A stretch of DNA of 64,000 nt from Lewinellaceae bacterium (GTDB taxonomy: Bacteria > Bacteroidota > Bacteroidia > Chitinophagales > Saprospiraceae), in contig JACJXZ010000002.1 of the NCBI GenBank assembly GCA_020636375.1, positions 1 through 64,000 of the forward strand, written 5' to 3'. The notes under the pieces were generated by a model that did no database searches, was not told the origin of the DNA, and saw only the letters and a program-made list of their open reading frames with translations. Made by a program: the position numbers and the translations under genes. Shown in pieces: positions 7,595 to 17,386 of the stretch. Position 1 is the stretch's first letter. Each line of letters starts with the position of its first letter.

Positions 7595-9845
7595 ATGAAA
7601 CCCTCCATCCTGCTGGCCGCCTTCCTGCTGGCCCTCTCCTCCCCCACCCTTTCCCAGGCCCCCGCTGCCCGCCCCAGAGTAGGCCTCGTGCTCAGCGGGG
7701 GCGCCGCCAAGGGCATGGCCCACGTGGGCGTGCTGAAGGTGCTGGAGGAAGCCGGCATCCAGCCCGACCTCATCGCCGGCACCAGCATGGGCAGCATCAT
7801 CGGGGGGCTGTACGCCATCGGCTACCGGGCCGACACGCTGGAAAGGTTATTGGTCGAACAGGACTGGGACCGGGCGCTCAGCGACCGCATACCGCTCTCC
7901 GAGGTCATCTTCGAGGAAAAAGACTATTTCGAGAACCAGCTCATCGAACTGCCCTTTGAGGACGGCAAGGTGCAGGCACCCGGCGGCCTCATTTACGGCC
8001 AGCAGATTTCCGCCCTGTTGTCCCGGTTCGCCCTGCCGGCATACAAAATCATGGATTTCCGGGAGCTGCCCATCCCCTTCCGCTGCGTGGGCGCCAACCT
8101 GCTGACCGGCGAACCCTTCGTCTTCGACCACGGCTACCTGCCCCGCGCCATGCGCGCCAGCATGGCCATCCCCAGCGTCTTCACGCCGGTCCACCTGCAG
8201 GACATGCTGCTCATCGACGGCGGCATCGTTCACAACTTTCCGGTAGTGGAAGCCAAAGAATGGGGCGCGGATATCATCATCGGCGTCTACACCGGTCGGC
8301 TAAGGGCCGAGCTGGAAGAGCTCAGGAGCTTTTCCGAAATCCTCCTCCAATCCGCCTTCCTGATGAGCATTAAGGACGCGGAGGAACAAATGCCGATGGT
8401 GGACATCTACATCGAGCCGGGCCTGCGCGATTATTCGGCCCAGGATTTCAAACGCGCCGACAGCATCATGTACCGGGGGGAACTGGCTGCCCGGGCGCAG
8501 TTCGGCCGACTGAAAGCCCTGGCGGATTCGCTGAATGCCCTGGGCCCGCCTCGCCAGCCTGGAGCGTTGCCGCCCCTGGAAGAACTGTGTTTCGACCGCA
8601 TCGAGGTAGAAGGCAACAGATACTTCAGCGAGGCAGAGATCATCGGCCGGTTCGGCATCGAGGAAGAGAGCACGGCCAGCCTGGAAGAACTGGAGCAGGG
8701 CATCAACCGCCTGTTCGGCTCCAACTACTTCGAACGGGTCAGTTACCGCCTGCACCCGGAGGGCAGCCTGACCGTACTGACCCTGGAAGTCGTGGAAAAA
8801 GCCCCTACCCTGCTGCGGGGCGCCATCAACTACGACAACTACCTCGGGGCGGGCTTCCTGTTCAATGCCAGCACCCGCAACATCGTGCTGCCGGCCTCCC
8901 GCCTGATGTTCACCGGCACTATTGCCGAGAACTACCGGTTCAAGCTCGATTACCTGAAATTCGCCGACGAGGCCCAGCGCTCGTCCGGAGCAGCTACCAT
9001 CGCCCTAACCCGGGACGAGATCCCCGTCTTCCAGGACGGCCTGCAAAATGAGGAATTCCGACTCTTCGAACTGCTCATCGACCTGCGCCTGCAGCGCCGG
9101 CCTGGGCAGGAACCACCTCGTCGGGATGGGCATCCAGCGGGAACAACTCTTCTTCCGCCCCACCGTGAGCAGCGACCCGCTCTTCAAACGGCTGGATTAT
9201 ACCAACTACAACGCCTACGCCTTCTGGCAGCTCAATACGCTGGACCGCAACGTGCTGCCTACCCGGGGCACCCGCCTTTCTCTGGAACTCAAAGGGCTGA
9301 ACAACGCCAGCTACAACGTCCGCCAGCTCAGCCCCCACTCTCCTGTGCCGCTGGATTCCCTCTTTGCGTTCAACCCCTACACCAAACTGACTTTCCAGTC
9401 CAGGTGTTATTTCCCGCTGCACAAGCGGGCCTCGGTCACCTTCAACCCGTTTGCCGGCCTGGTCTTCAACCCCAGCAACACCTTCGGCGATTTTTACCTG
9501 GTCGGCGCGCCCGAACCCCTCACCCGACGCTCCATCCCGTTCTACGGGCTGAACGCCAATCAACTGGTAGCCCAGGTGGCCGTCGGCGGCGGCATCGGCT
9601 ACCAGCACTTTTTCCGGGACAATATGATGTTCTCCCTCAACGCCAACGCCGGCCTCTTTGCCCAGCCGGAGCGGTTTTCCGGCGACCTGCCGGAACCCCG
9701 GCAGTTCCTGGGCGGACTGGGCGCCACCCTGGGCTACAGCTCCTTCCTCGGCCCGGCAAAATTCACCTTCATGTACCCGTTCGATACGGATGGGGCGGTG
9801 CCCCGCAACCTGCGGTTCTTCCTGACGATCGGGCACCGGTTTTGA
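7595..9845 (+). CDS. PlpD-like patatin phospholipase with POTRA and outer-membrane barrel (frame break near 9095)
   Basis: The N-terminus has a signal peptide (to about residue 22, LSQA). The patatin domain follows with the oxyanion motif LSGGAAKG (34-40), nucleophile GTSMG with Ser64 and the DGG with Asp208. A POTRA-like segment (FDRIEVEGNRYFSEAEIIGR) comes near residues 328-400, then a barrel region ending in ...RFFLTIGHRF with terminal aromatic residue, as in surface-secreted patatins of the PlpD/type Vd class. The reading frame shifts by one base near 9090-9100: the upstream frame gives LIDLRLQ, the downstream one GLGRNHLVGMGIQ. Both halves are clearly homologous to one protein, so this is a recent mutation or a sequencing indel. 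ATG 7595 is chosen because it starts the signal peptide; the TTG at 7574 would add seven residues. Confidence 0.85.
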
Positions 9846-10019
9846 TGTGGGATATGTAGCAAAAAGGCGCAACCTCCATCGAAAAAATCCCGGCATTCAT
9901 CGATCCGATTCGGAAAAAAGCAACACCGCCCGCTCTTTTGTGTCTTTCTGTCCGATGGTTATCACCCTTAAAACTCCCTGATTCCGGGAACTTTATTTTA
10001 TCACATAAACCCGACTGTT

Positions 10020-10397
10020 ATGTCTATCCTTAAACAATTGGGAGCAGTACTGCTGCTCGCCGCCATCAGCTTCCCCGCCTGGGCGTCTTCTTCTGTCAGC
10101 GCCCCCCCCGGGGAGATCACCTTCAAGACTAAGGTTGTTGAACAAAAATCCATAGCTGTTCAACTCTACAACCTGGGGCAGGAAAAGACAACCATCGAGG
10201 TCCAGGATCGCCAAGGAAAGGTCTATTACCAAAAAAGCATCAAAGGACACAATGGTTACAGCATCGTGCTGCACCTGGATGAGCTTCCGGAAAGCAGCTA
10301 TGTCATCAGCGTCAGCCATAAGGACGGGGTGAGCAGCCAGGTGGTCCGCATCGAAGAAGGCGGCCTGATGCTTTCGCAGATCGTGGAGGAGGAATAG
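10020..10397 (+). CDS. Small secreted beta-sandwich protein
   Basis: A 125-residue protein with a signal peptide (LGAVLLLAAISFPAWAS, cleavage near residue 22). The mature part has short beta-strand-like repeats with KTTIEVQDRQGKVYYQKSIK and SYVISVSHKDGVSSQVVRI, resembling the fold of T9SS C-terminal domains or DUF3244-type proteins, but the final residues (LMLSQIVEEE) do not match a sorting signal. Periplasmic or secreted; function unknown. It stands alone between the patatin and a repeat region. Confidence 0.7.
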   Translation: MSILKQLGAVLLLAAISFPAWASSSVSAPPGEITFKTKVVEQKSIAVQLYNLGQEKTTIEVQDRQGKVYYQKSIKGHNGYSIVLHLDELPESSYVISVSHKDGVSSQVVRIEEGGLMLSQIVEEE

Positions 10398-10736
10398 GGT
10401 TCGCCTCTGGCAAGCCGGTTATTGGTTATTTCCGGTTGTGAGGGGCAGGGCAGTTATTTGTTGTTGGGCTACCCGTCTGAGGTTGGACAAAAGTTGCCGG
10501 GGTCGTGTACGTTGTACGGGACCAACGGCAGTTCTGGGTGGTGTACGTTGTACGGGATCCATCCGGCTATGTTAAATCAGACGGGTAACCCTCTTCCGCC
10601 TTGCCTCCGGAAATAACCAACAACCCTTCCCGGCTCTTGCCCCGGAAATAACCAATAACTGCTCTCTGCCCTCCCTGAAAAATAACCAATACCCCCCCCA
10701 GGCTCCTGCGCTGACAATAACCAACACCCCCTTCCC
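10398..10736. repeat. Gene-free stretch with 34-35-bp degenerate repeats
   Basis: The core AATAACCAAYA occurs at about 10612, 10647, 10681 and 10716, spaced 34-35 bases, each preceded by a GGAAA- or GAAA-like lead and followed by a C-rich tail. An inverted copy (TTATTGGTTATT) lies at about 10419. Two copies of GTGTACGTTGTACGGGA flank 10506-10558. A related AATAACCAACCAACC hairpin is found at 63647-63698. No coding signal is seen. Confidence 0.7.
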
Positions 10737-11950
10737 CTACGCCCGCTCCAGAACCACCGCGTACCCCTGCCCCACGCCGATGCACATCGTGGCCAGCGCG
10801 TAGCGTTTATGCTGTTTGTTCAGCTCCAGCGCGGCGGTGTGCAGGATGCGCGTGCCGGTCATGCCCAGCGGATGGCCGAGGGCGATGGCGCCGCCGTTGG
10901 GGTTGAGGCGGGGGTCGTCGTCGGCCAGCCCCCACTGGCGGGTGCAGGCCAGCACCTGGGCGGCGAAGGCCTCGTTGATCTCGATGATGTCCATGTCGGC
11001 CATCGTCAGGCCGGCCTTTTCCAGCGCTCTGTTGGAAGCCCGGACCGGGCCGATGCCCATGATGCGTGGTTCCACGCCCACCACGGCGGAGGTAAGGATA
11101 CGAGCCAAGGGCTTCAACTGGTACTTTTCCACCGCTGTTTCCGAAGCCACGAGCATGGCGGCGGCCCCGTCGTTCAGGCCGGAGGCATTGCCTGCCGTTA
11201 CTGTCCCGCCCTGATCCGGCGGTTTGAATGCCGGGCGCAGCCGGGCCAGCCCTTCCGGCGTGGTATCGGGGCGGATGAACTCGTCGGCGTCGAAGACGAA
11301 AGGCTCGCCCTTGCGGCGGGGGATTTCCACCGGCACGATCTCTTCGGCCAGGCGGCCGGCGCGCTGGGCCCGGGCAGCTTTCATCTGCGACCAGTGGGCG
11401 AACCGGTCCTGGTCCTCCCGGCTGATGCGGAACTGCTCCGCCAGGTTTTCCGCCGTCTGCCCCATGCCGTCCGTTCCGTACAAGGCCTCCATCTTTTTAT
11501 TGACGAAGCGCCAGCCGAAGCTGGAATCGTGCATCTCCGCATCCCGCCCAAACGCTTTGGACACTTTGGAGATAACCCACGGCCCGCGGGTCATGTGTTC
11601 CACCCCTCCGGCGATGAACAAGTCGCCGTCTCCGGTTTTGATGGCCCGGTGGGCATGGATGGCCGCCGACATGCCGGACGCGCAGAGGCGGTTGACCGTC
11701 TCTCCCGGCACGGTAAAGGGCAGCCCGCCAGCAGCAGGGCCATGCGGGCGACGTTGCGGTTGTCTTCTCCGGCCTGGTTGGCGCAGCCCATGATGACATC
11801 TTCGTAAGCCTCGGGCGGGATTTGCCCGTGGCGGGCAACGAGGGCCCGGAGCACGTGGGCGGCCAGGTCGTCAGTGCGTACTGTGGAAAGGGCGCCGGTG
11901 AATTTCCCGATGGGGGTGCGGATGGCGTCGATAATGTATGTTTCTTTCAT
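10737..11950 (-). CDS. Acetyl-CoA acyltransferase / 3-oxoadipyl-CoA-type thiolase (frame break near 11725)
   Basis: The repaired product is about 403 residues, the standard thiolase length. It begins MKETYIIDAIRTPIGKFTGA and carries the nucleophile motif NRLCASGMSA, the substrate-pocket GNASGLNDGAAA, INEAFAAQVLA, the His motif GHPLGMTG and the second Cys in CIGVGQG. The family cleaves 3-oxoacyl-CoA to acetyl-CoA plus a shortened acyl-CoA; the N-terminus resembles PcaF/PaaJ-type enzymes of aromatic or phenylacetate degradation, but no neighbouring pathway gene supports that choice. One G is missing from a G-run (CCC at 11724-11726 on the plus strand should be CCCC) so that ...MALLLAG continues as LPFTVPGETV in the other frame. 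This is probably a real gene with an indel error or a very recent inactivation. Confidence 0.85.
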
Positions 11951-12033
11951 ATTTTTCACGCCTGTAAAGATATTCAATACAGCCCGCAATAAATAAAAAA
12001 GCTTCTTCAACTTTTCCCAAGGCATCCGTCGTC

Positions 12034-13461
12034 TCACAATATCGGGCTGAACACCTTCGCCGCCCCCTCCTTCAGCCGTTCCGTCCAGGGGCGTTCGGCG
12101 TAGGAGGCCGGGTTGAGCTGGTTGCTGATCCAGCACTCTTTCTGGAAGAGGCTCTTCAGCTCGCGGGCGATGCCGGAGTCGTAGATGACGGCGTTGACCT
12201 CGAAGTTCTGCTCGAAGCTGCGGATGTCGAGGTTAGCCGTGCCGATGGAAGCCACCGAGTCGTCGGCGACGATAATCTTGCTGTGCAGGAAACCGTGGGG
12301 ATAGAGGTAGATCTGCACGCCGGCGTCGAGCAGGGTCTGGAAATAGGAACGGATGCCCCATTTGACTATGGGGTTATCGGACCGCACCGGGGTGAGGATG
12401 CGAACGTCGACGCCGCTGAGGGCGCAGGACTGCAGGGCCTCCAGCAGAGGCTCGCCGGGGATGATATAGGGATTGGTGATGTAGACATAGTCCCTGGCCT
12501 GGTTGATAAGGGAAAAGAAGTGCTGCCGCAGGGCCGGAAAGTCGGAATCCGGGCCGCCGCTCACCAGTTGCACGGTGGAATGGCCCCTCGGTTCCTGACG
12601 AAAGGTGTAGGCCTGGCTGAGCAGGTCTTCCCGCCCGCTGACAAAGTGCCAGTCGAGGGCGAAGATGGCCTGCAGGCTGTTGACCACCGGCCCCTGCAGA
12701 TAGAGGTGCATATCGTGCCACATGCCCAGGCGGTCGCCGCGCAGGTATTTGTCGGCTATGTTGATGCCTCCGGTGAACCCCTCCTCCCCGTCGACGACGA
12801 TGATTTTGCGGTGATTGCGGTAGTTCAGGGTAGTGGTCAGCCAGCCGAAGCGCAGCGGCATGAAGGGGTAGGCCATCACGCCGATATCCTCCAGGCGGCG
12901 CAGGAACCGGCGGCTGAGCTTGCGGCTGCCCACCCCGTCGTAGATCATCCGGACTTCGACTCCTTCTTTCACTTTTCGTTCGAAAATGTCCATGAAACGG
13001 CTGGCAAGCTGCCCTTCTTCGAAAATGTAAAACTGGAAGTGGATGAACTGCCGGGCGCGCTCCAGGGCCTCGAACATGGCTTCGAAGGCAGCCGGTCCGT
13101 CCCGCAGCAACCGCACCTTGTTGCCGGCCTGGGGCAGGAAACTGGAATTCTGGATGATCAGCTTGGATAGGCGCCGGTGCTGCTTCACCTCCGGCGGATA
13201 GGTCGTAGTCTCCTCTTCAAACTCCCGGTAGAAACGCGACACCCGCTCCTGATACTCGGCCATCTCCCGGGTTTTCCGGCGCCGGTAGAACTTGTAGCGC
13301 CGCCGGTTGACGCCGAACATCAGGTACAGCAGGATGCCTCCGATGGGGATCAGCAGTATGACCAGCACCCAGCCGATGGTCCGTGTGGGCCGTATCCCCG
13401 TCAGCAACAGCAGGAACACCAGAACAAGGACAATGGCGAGGTAGAGGATAGTGTAGAACAT
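12034..13461 (-). CDS. cls: Cardiolipin synthase
   Basis: A 475-residue phospholipase D superfamily protein. Two N-terminal membrane segments (about residues 4-22 and 29-49) are followed by two HKD catalytic motifs: HRKIIVVDGEEGFTGG from residue 217 and HSKIIVADDSVASIGTANLD from residue 393. Cardiolipin synthases condense two phosphatidylglycerol molecules at the membrane. Length and the paired membrane segments fit the ClsA-like group. It ends 84 bases before the thiolase start, both on the minus strand; the pairing has no clear functional meaning. Confidence 0.93.
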   Translation of the reverse strand: MFYTILYLAIVLVLVFLLLLTGIRPTRTIGWVLVILLIPIGGILLYLMFGVNRRRYKFYRRRKTREMAEYQERVSRFYREFEEETTTYPPEVKQHRRLSKLIIQNSSFLPQAGNKVRLLRDGPAAFEAMFEALERARQFIHFQFYIFEEGQLASRFMDIFERKVKEGVEVRMIYDGVGSRKLSRRFLRRLEDIGVMAYPFMPLRFGWLTTTLNYRNHRKIIVVDGEEGFTGGINIADKYLRGDRLGMWHDMHLYLQGPVVNSLQAIFALDWHFVSGREDLLSQAYTFRQEPRGHSTVQLVSGGPDSDFPALRQHFFSLINQARDYVYITNPYIIPGEPLLEALQSCALSGVDVRILTPVRSDNPIVKWGIRSYFQTLLDAGVQIYLYPHGFLHSKIIVADDSVASIGTANLDIRSFEQNFEVNAVIYDSGIARELKSLFQKECWISNQLNPASYAERPWTERLKEGAAKVFSPIL

Positions 13462-13500
13462 AGCCTGATTGTTGACATCAACAGCGGAGGGGAAATTAAT

Positions 13501-13650
13501 TATTTTTTGTAACTATTTAGCAGCCCTCTGCTTTTTAGCCACGAAGACACCAAGACACTAAGATTGCACAAAGCCTTGGTGCGCTCTTAGTGTCTTGGTG
13601 TCTTCGTGGCAAAGGCATCAGGCCCACCTAAATAGTTACTATTTTTTTGT
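13501..13650. repeat. Nested long palindrome between divergent genes
   Basis: Inner arms 13538-13563 and 13585-13610 are a perfect 26-bp inverted repeat (arm begins GCCACGAAGACACCAAGACA) with a 21-base loop. An outer pair AACTATTTAG (13511-13520) and CTAAATAGTT (13627-13636) encloses it, together with T-rich flanks. The whole is about 150 bp, non-coding, and has the shape of a fold-back MITE. The remainder of the 386-base gap (13462-13847) shows no other feature. Confidence 0.85.
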
Positions 13651-13847
13651 GCTTTCGTGCATTCGCGTTTGCGTTTGTGGGGCCAGTTCAGCCTTCGAAC
13701 GCACCTCCATCTAACTTTAAGCAAACTTTAAGAATCCCGACAGAATAATTTGCCGGAAATAGTGGTTAGAAAAGCGTGACACTGCCCCGGTTTTTAAGTC
13801 TGATTGCTATTCAAATTTAAACATCCCTTATCAAAACCACGATAATC

Positions 13848-14939
13848 ATGAAAACACTCGCTATTTACCGCTTGCCGTTTTTGTTACTCGCCGCTTTTGC
13901 ACTCACCTTTTCCAGCTGTAAAAAAGACGACCCGGCCAAGGCCAACCCGGACGAAATTCCCTTTCCGGAATGTGAGGACGTGACCATCGACGATGGCATC
14001 ATCCTGCGTTTTGAATACACCAATTACCAGGGCGAGCAGCCTTCTGTGACCATCATCCCGGACAAAACCGACAAGCGGGTCAAGTACGACACCGCCCGTT
14101 ACACGCCGGTGCGGGAGGGCAACAAGATCGTTATCACCATTCCCAATATCCAGCTCAGCGACCGGGACCACAACTACATCGCCAAGTGCGTGACCATCGA
14201 AGAATTTGACGCCAACCGGCCGAGCAACGACCGCTGGTTCGAACAGACGGAGTTCAAGAACCAGCGGGAGTTCTCCGAGACCAAGATCGCCACCATGCTC
14301 TGCCTGGACGTGAGCAGCTCGCTGGGCGCCGACCGCGAACAGGTCAAGCAATACGCCATCGATTTTTCCAGCCAGATATTCGAGACGACCAGCAACGAAA
14401 GTTATGTGGGCCTGGTCCTGTTTGCCGATACGGTGATCGCCTATCCTTTCACCAATGACATCACAGACATCGAGAACGCCATCGCCGGCTTCCCCTACCC
14501 CGACCTGGACGCCCAGACCTTCACCCGCCTCAGCGACGGCATCATCGCCGGGCTGAATGCCCTGGAAGAAGCGGACCTCGATGTGGCCAACAAGGTGCTC
14601 GTCGCCTTCACCGACGGCAATGACAACGGATCCAACAACCCGACGACCAACCAGCAGATCATCAAGGAATCCCCTTTCCCCCGGTACATGATCGGCCTGA
14701 AGGGCAAAGGCCTGGAATACAACACCAATTACCTGAAAGGCCTGGCCAGCAACGAGACCTTCTTCGTGGAGGCCAACAACGCCTTCGAACTACAGCAGCG
14801 GTTCAACGACATCAACGAGTTGATCGCCAATATCTACACCATCATCTACAACCGCTCCACCCAATCCTTTACTCCGGGCGTGGACGAACCCATCAAGCTG
14901 CGGGCTATCTTCTTCGCCAAGCCTTATAAGATTCAGTGA
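13848..14939 (+). CDS. VWA-domain lipoprotein
   Basis: A 363-residue lipoprotein: signal with lipobox TFSSC, Cys near residue 24, followed by KKDD. A von Willebrand factor A domain covers about residues 145-330, with the metal-binding MIDAS motif DVSSS, the threonine region (FTRLSDGIIAGL) and the aspartate in AFTDGNDNG. The N-terminal third (about 30-140) is a beta-rich domain without recognised family. VWA domains bind protein ligands through a metal ion; here it should sit on the outer membrane or cell surface. A strong hairpin directly follows the stop. Confidence 0.85.
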   Translation: MKTLAIYRLPFLLLAAFALTFSSCKKDDPAKANPDEIPFPECEDVTIDDGIILRFEYTNYQGEQPSVTIIPDKTDKRVKYDTARYTPVREGNKIVITIPNIQLSDRDHNYIAKCVTIEEFDANRPSNDRWFEQTEFKNQREFSETKIATMLCLDVSSSLGADREQVKQYAIDFSSQIFETTSNESYVGLVLFADTVIAYPFTNDITDIENAIAGFPYPDLDAQTFTRLSDGIIAGLNALEEADLDVANKVLVAFTDGNDNGSNNPTTNQQIIKESPFPRYMIGLKGKGLEYNTNYLKGLASNETFFVEANNAFELQQRFNDINELIANIYTIIYNRSTQSFTPGVDEPIKLRAIFFAKPYKIQ

Positions 14940-14946
14940 GCCGGTT

Positions 14947-15000
14947 CCCCAAAGCTGCCGCCGCCCGGATATCCTCCGCCGGGCAGCGGCAGCTTTGGGG
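14947..15000. terminator. Strong hairpin after the VWA gene
   Basis: Arms of 22 bases (14947-14968 and 14979-15000, starting CCCCAAAGCTGCC) pair with one mismatch around a 10-base loop, eight bases after the stop. There is no T-run, so it may act as a 3' end stabiliser or a factor-independent terminator of weak type. Confidence 0.65.
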
Positions 15001-15192
15001 GCAGTGGCTCAATTCCGTTGCCCTACCCGGCGGCACCGAGGCCTGCTCTCCATCCGGGCAGAAGCCACGACGGATTTAACCGGTTACCCTTTTTTGCCGG
15101 CCCCACCTGCAAAAACTGCGCCGAATGCCGAACTTCTCCGGAAAAAGGCCGTATAACTGAGAAGTTTTCGCGAAAATCTCAAAACCGGCGCC

Positions 15193-17193
15193 ATGAGAAA
15201 CATAGTATTCTTGTTTTCCCTATCCGTTCTTTTTTCCATTCACCAGCTAAGCGCGCAGGGCTGCCTGTCCGAAGGAATTACCTTTAATGCGCAGGAAGAA
15301 GTCGACAACTTCCAGTCCAATTATCCGGACTGCACCCGGATACTGGGGGATGTTTATATTACCGGCCCCGGCATTACCAACCTGAACGGCCTGCTGGCCC
15401 TCACCTTCGTCGAGGATGACCTCACTATATGGGACTGCGCCAACCTGACGACGCTGAAAGGGCTGGACAACATCACCTCCGTCGGAGGCAGCATCCAGGC
15501 AGGGTTCAACAGCCAGCTGGACTCCCTGGACGGGCTGAAGGCCCTCACCACTGTCGGCAAAGACCTGGAGATCGTCAACAACAGTGCACTGTCCTCCCTG
15601 AAGGGATTGGAAAACCTCACCAACATCTACGAAGACCTCATCCTGGAAAACAACGACGCACTGGTTGCCCTGGAAGGGCTGGATAACCTGGCCTCCATCG
15701 GGGGCCGGCTCGACCTCTTCGACAACGACGGCCTGGCCTCCATCCGCGCCCTCGGCAACCTCCGCTCCGTCGGCACAGATGTGTACATCGACACCAACCC
15801 TGCGCTGGCCTCTCTGGAGGGGTTGGACAGCCTGAAGGAAGTCCGGGGCGACCTGCACGTCGAGAAAACCGACGCTCTGCCTTCCCTTGGCGGGCTGGAC
15901 AACATCACGTCGGTGGGCGGTCGCCTGCGCATTGAGGATAACCCCCTGCTGACTTCGCTGGCAGAGCTGTCGCGGCTCACTTCGGTGTTAGATGACCTCG
16001 AGTGCCAGGGCAACAATGCGCTGGCTTCCTTGATCGGCCTGAATAACCTCTCTTCTGTAGGAGGTAACCTCGAAATCAGTAACAACCGCGCCCTTGTTTC
16101 CCTGAACGGGCTGAATGCCTTGTCCTCCATAGGACAGAGCTTCACACTAAACGACAACGACGCCCTGCAGTCGCTGAACGGCCTGAGCAGCCTCGCCTAC
16201 ATCGGCGAAAACCTGGTCATCGAAGATAATATATCGATGTTTTCCCTCAGCGGGCCGTCCCTGTTGTCCTCTATCGGAGGGGAGCTTTCCCTGGAAGGCA
16301 ACGACGCCCTGCCCTCTCTGGCCGGGCTGGAGGCACTGACCGCCGTCAATGGAAATGTTTACATCGGAAATAACCCGAACCTCGGTTCTTTGGAAGGCCT
16401 GGAAAACCTGGCTACCATAGGCGGCAACCTTACCATTGAGCGCAACCATTTCCTGGAAGTTGTGGCCGGGCTGGAAAGCCTGAGTGCTGTCGGAGGCACC
16501 TGTACGATCGAAAGCAACGACCGGCTGGTTTCCCTGTTGGGATTGGAAGAACTGCGGTCCGTCGGCGGCGGGCTTTTCGTCCGGCGAAATGACCAACTGT
16601 CGGCGCTGGTTGGCCTGGACAGCCTTAACGCTGTGGGAGGCAGCCTGTTCATCGAATTCAACCCGGCTCTGATCTTCCTGCAGGGGCTGGACGGCCTCGC
16701 CTCTATCGGAGGCGAACTCCGGATTACGAACAACGACGCCCTGCCGTCTTTATCCGGGCTGGACAATATCGACCACACGACCATTTCCTTCCTCACCATC
16801 CGCAATTCCGGCAGCCTGTCCGGCTGTGCGGTGCGAAGCATCTGCAATTACTTGTCCGGCGGAGGCCAGGCCGAGATCAATTCCAATGCCGGCGGCTGCA
16901 ACAGCATAAATGAAGCCATAACGGCCTGCATTTTACAACCGGCAGAAGAAGCCTGGAGCAGCCAGGGTGCCATTCGCATCCTGCCCAACCCCACCCGAGG
17001 CCTTGCCCGGATCGAAGGTGCCGGACAGGAACCGATGCAGATACGGATAACAGACAGCCGGGGCAGCCTCGTCCGCAGCCAGCAACTGAAGGCCGACCGG
17101 CAGCTCGACCTCTCCGCCCTGCCGCGGGGGATGTATTTCCTGCAGCTGGCCAGTGGCGAGCAGGTTTGGGTAGAAAGGGTGGTGAAGCAGTGA
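15193..17193 (+). CDS. T9SS-secreted protein of receptor-L-domain-like repeats
   Basis: A 666-residue surface or secreted protein. A signal peptide ends near residue 21 (HQLSAQ). From about residue 45 to 540 there are some twenty repeats of roughly 24 residues of the form LxGLxxLxSVGGxLxIxxNxxL, giving a long right-handed solenoid like receptor L-domains or BspA-like leucine-rich proteins. A C-terminal T9SS type A sorting domain starts near 595 (IRILPNPTRGLARIEG) and ends GMYFLQLASGEQVWVERVVKQ. Such solenoids bind proteins or glycans; adhesion is a likely role. Alternating D/N-rich turns at the repeat junctions suggest Ca2+ or hydrogen-bond ladders. It is transcribed alone. Confidence 0.9.
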   Translation: MRNIVFLFSLSVLFSIHQLSAQGCLSEGITFNAQEEVDNFQSNYPDCTRILGDVYITGPGITNLNGLLALTFVEDDLTIWDCANLTTLKGLDNITSVGGSIQAGFNSQLDSLDGLKALTTVGKDLEIVNNSALSSLKGLENLTNIYEDLILENNDALVALEGLDNLASIGGRLDLFDNDGLASIRALGNLRSVGTDVYIDTNPALASLEGLDSLKEVRGDLHVEKTDALPSLGGLDNITSVGGRLRIEDNPLLTSLAELSRLTSVLDDLECQGNNALASLIGLNNLSSVGGNLEISNNRALVSLNGLNALSSIGQSFTLNDNDALQSLNGLSSLAYIGENLVIEDNISMFSLSGPSLLSSIGGELSLEGNDALPSLAGLEALTAVNGNVYIGNNPNLGSLEGLENLATIGGNLTIERNHFLEVVAGLESLSAVGGTCTIESNDRLVSLLGLEELRSVGGGLFVRRNDQLSALVGLDSLNAVGGSLFIEFNPALIFLQGLDGLASIGGELRITNNDALPSLSGLDNIDHTTISFLTIRNSGSLSGCAVRSICNYLSGGGQAEINSNAGGCNSINEAITACILQPAEEAWSSQGAIRILPNPTRGLARIEGAGQEPMQIRITDSRGSLVRSQQLKADRQLDLSALPRGMYFLQLASGEQVWVERVVKQ

Positions 17194-17386
17194 AAACAGG
17201 CCAGTTGCTCCAGAACATTACCGGGAATTGATTCCCCCAATACGACGGGGCAGGCGCATCGGGCTGAAATTGCCAGTTCCCCGCCTTCCGACTTCCGACT
17301 TCAACATCAGGCTGTCCGGAGCCCGGAACCTTCCCGCACTCCGGTTGTTAGTCTTGTATCCGATAACGTCAAAACACCCGGATATC

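Noticed and set aside
10737..11950. Thiolase as part of an aromatic degradation operon
   Set aside because: The N-terminus resembles PcaF/PaaJ, but the neighbours are cardiolipin synthase and repeats, with no pca or paa gene.
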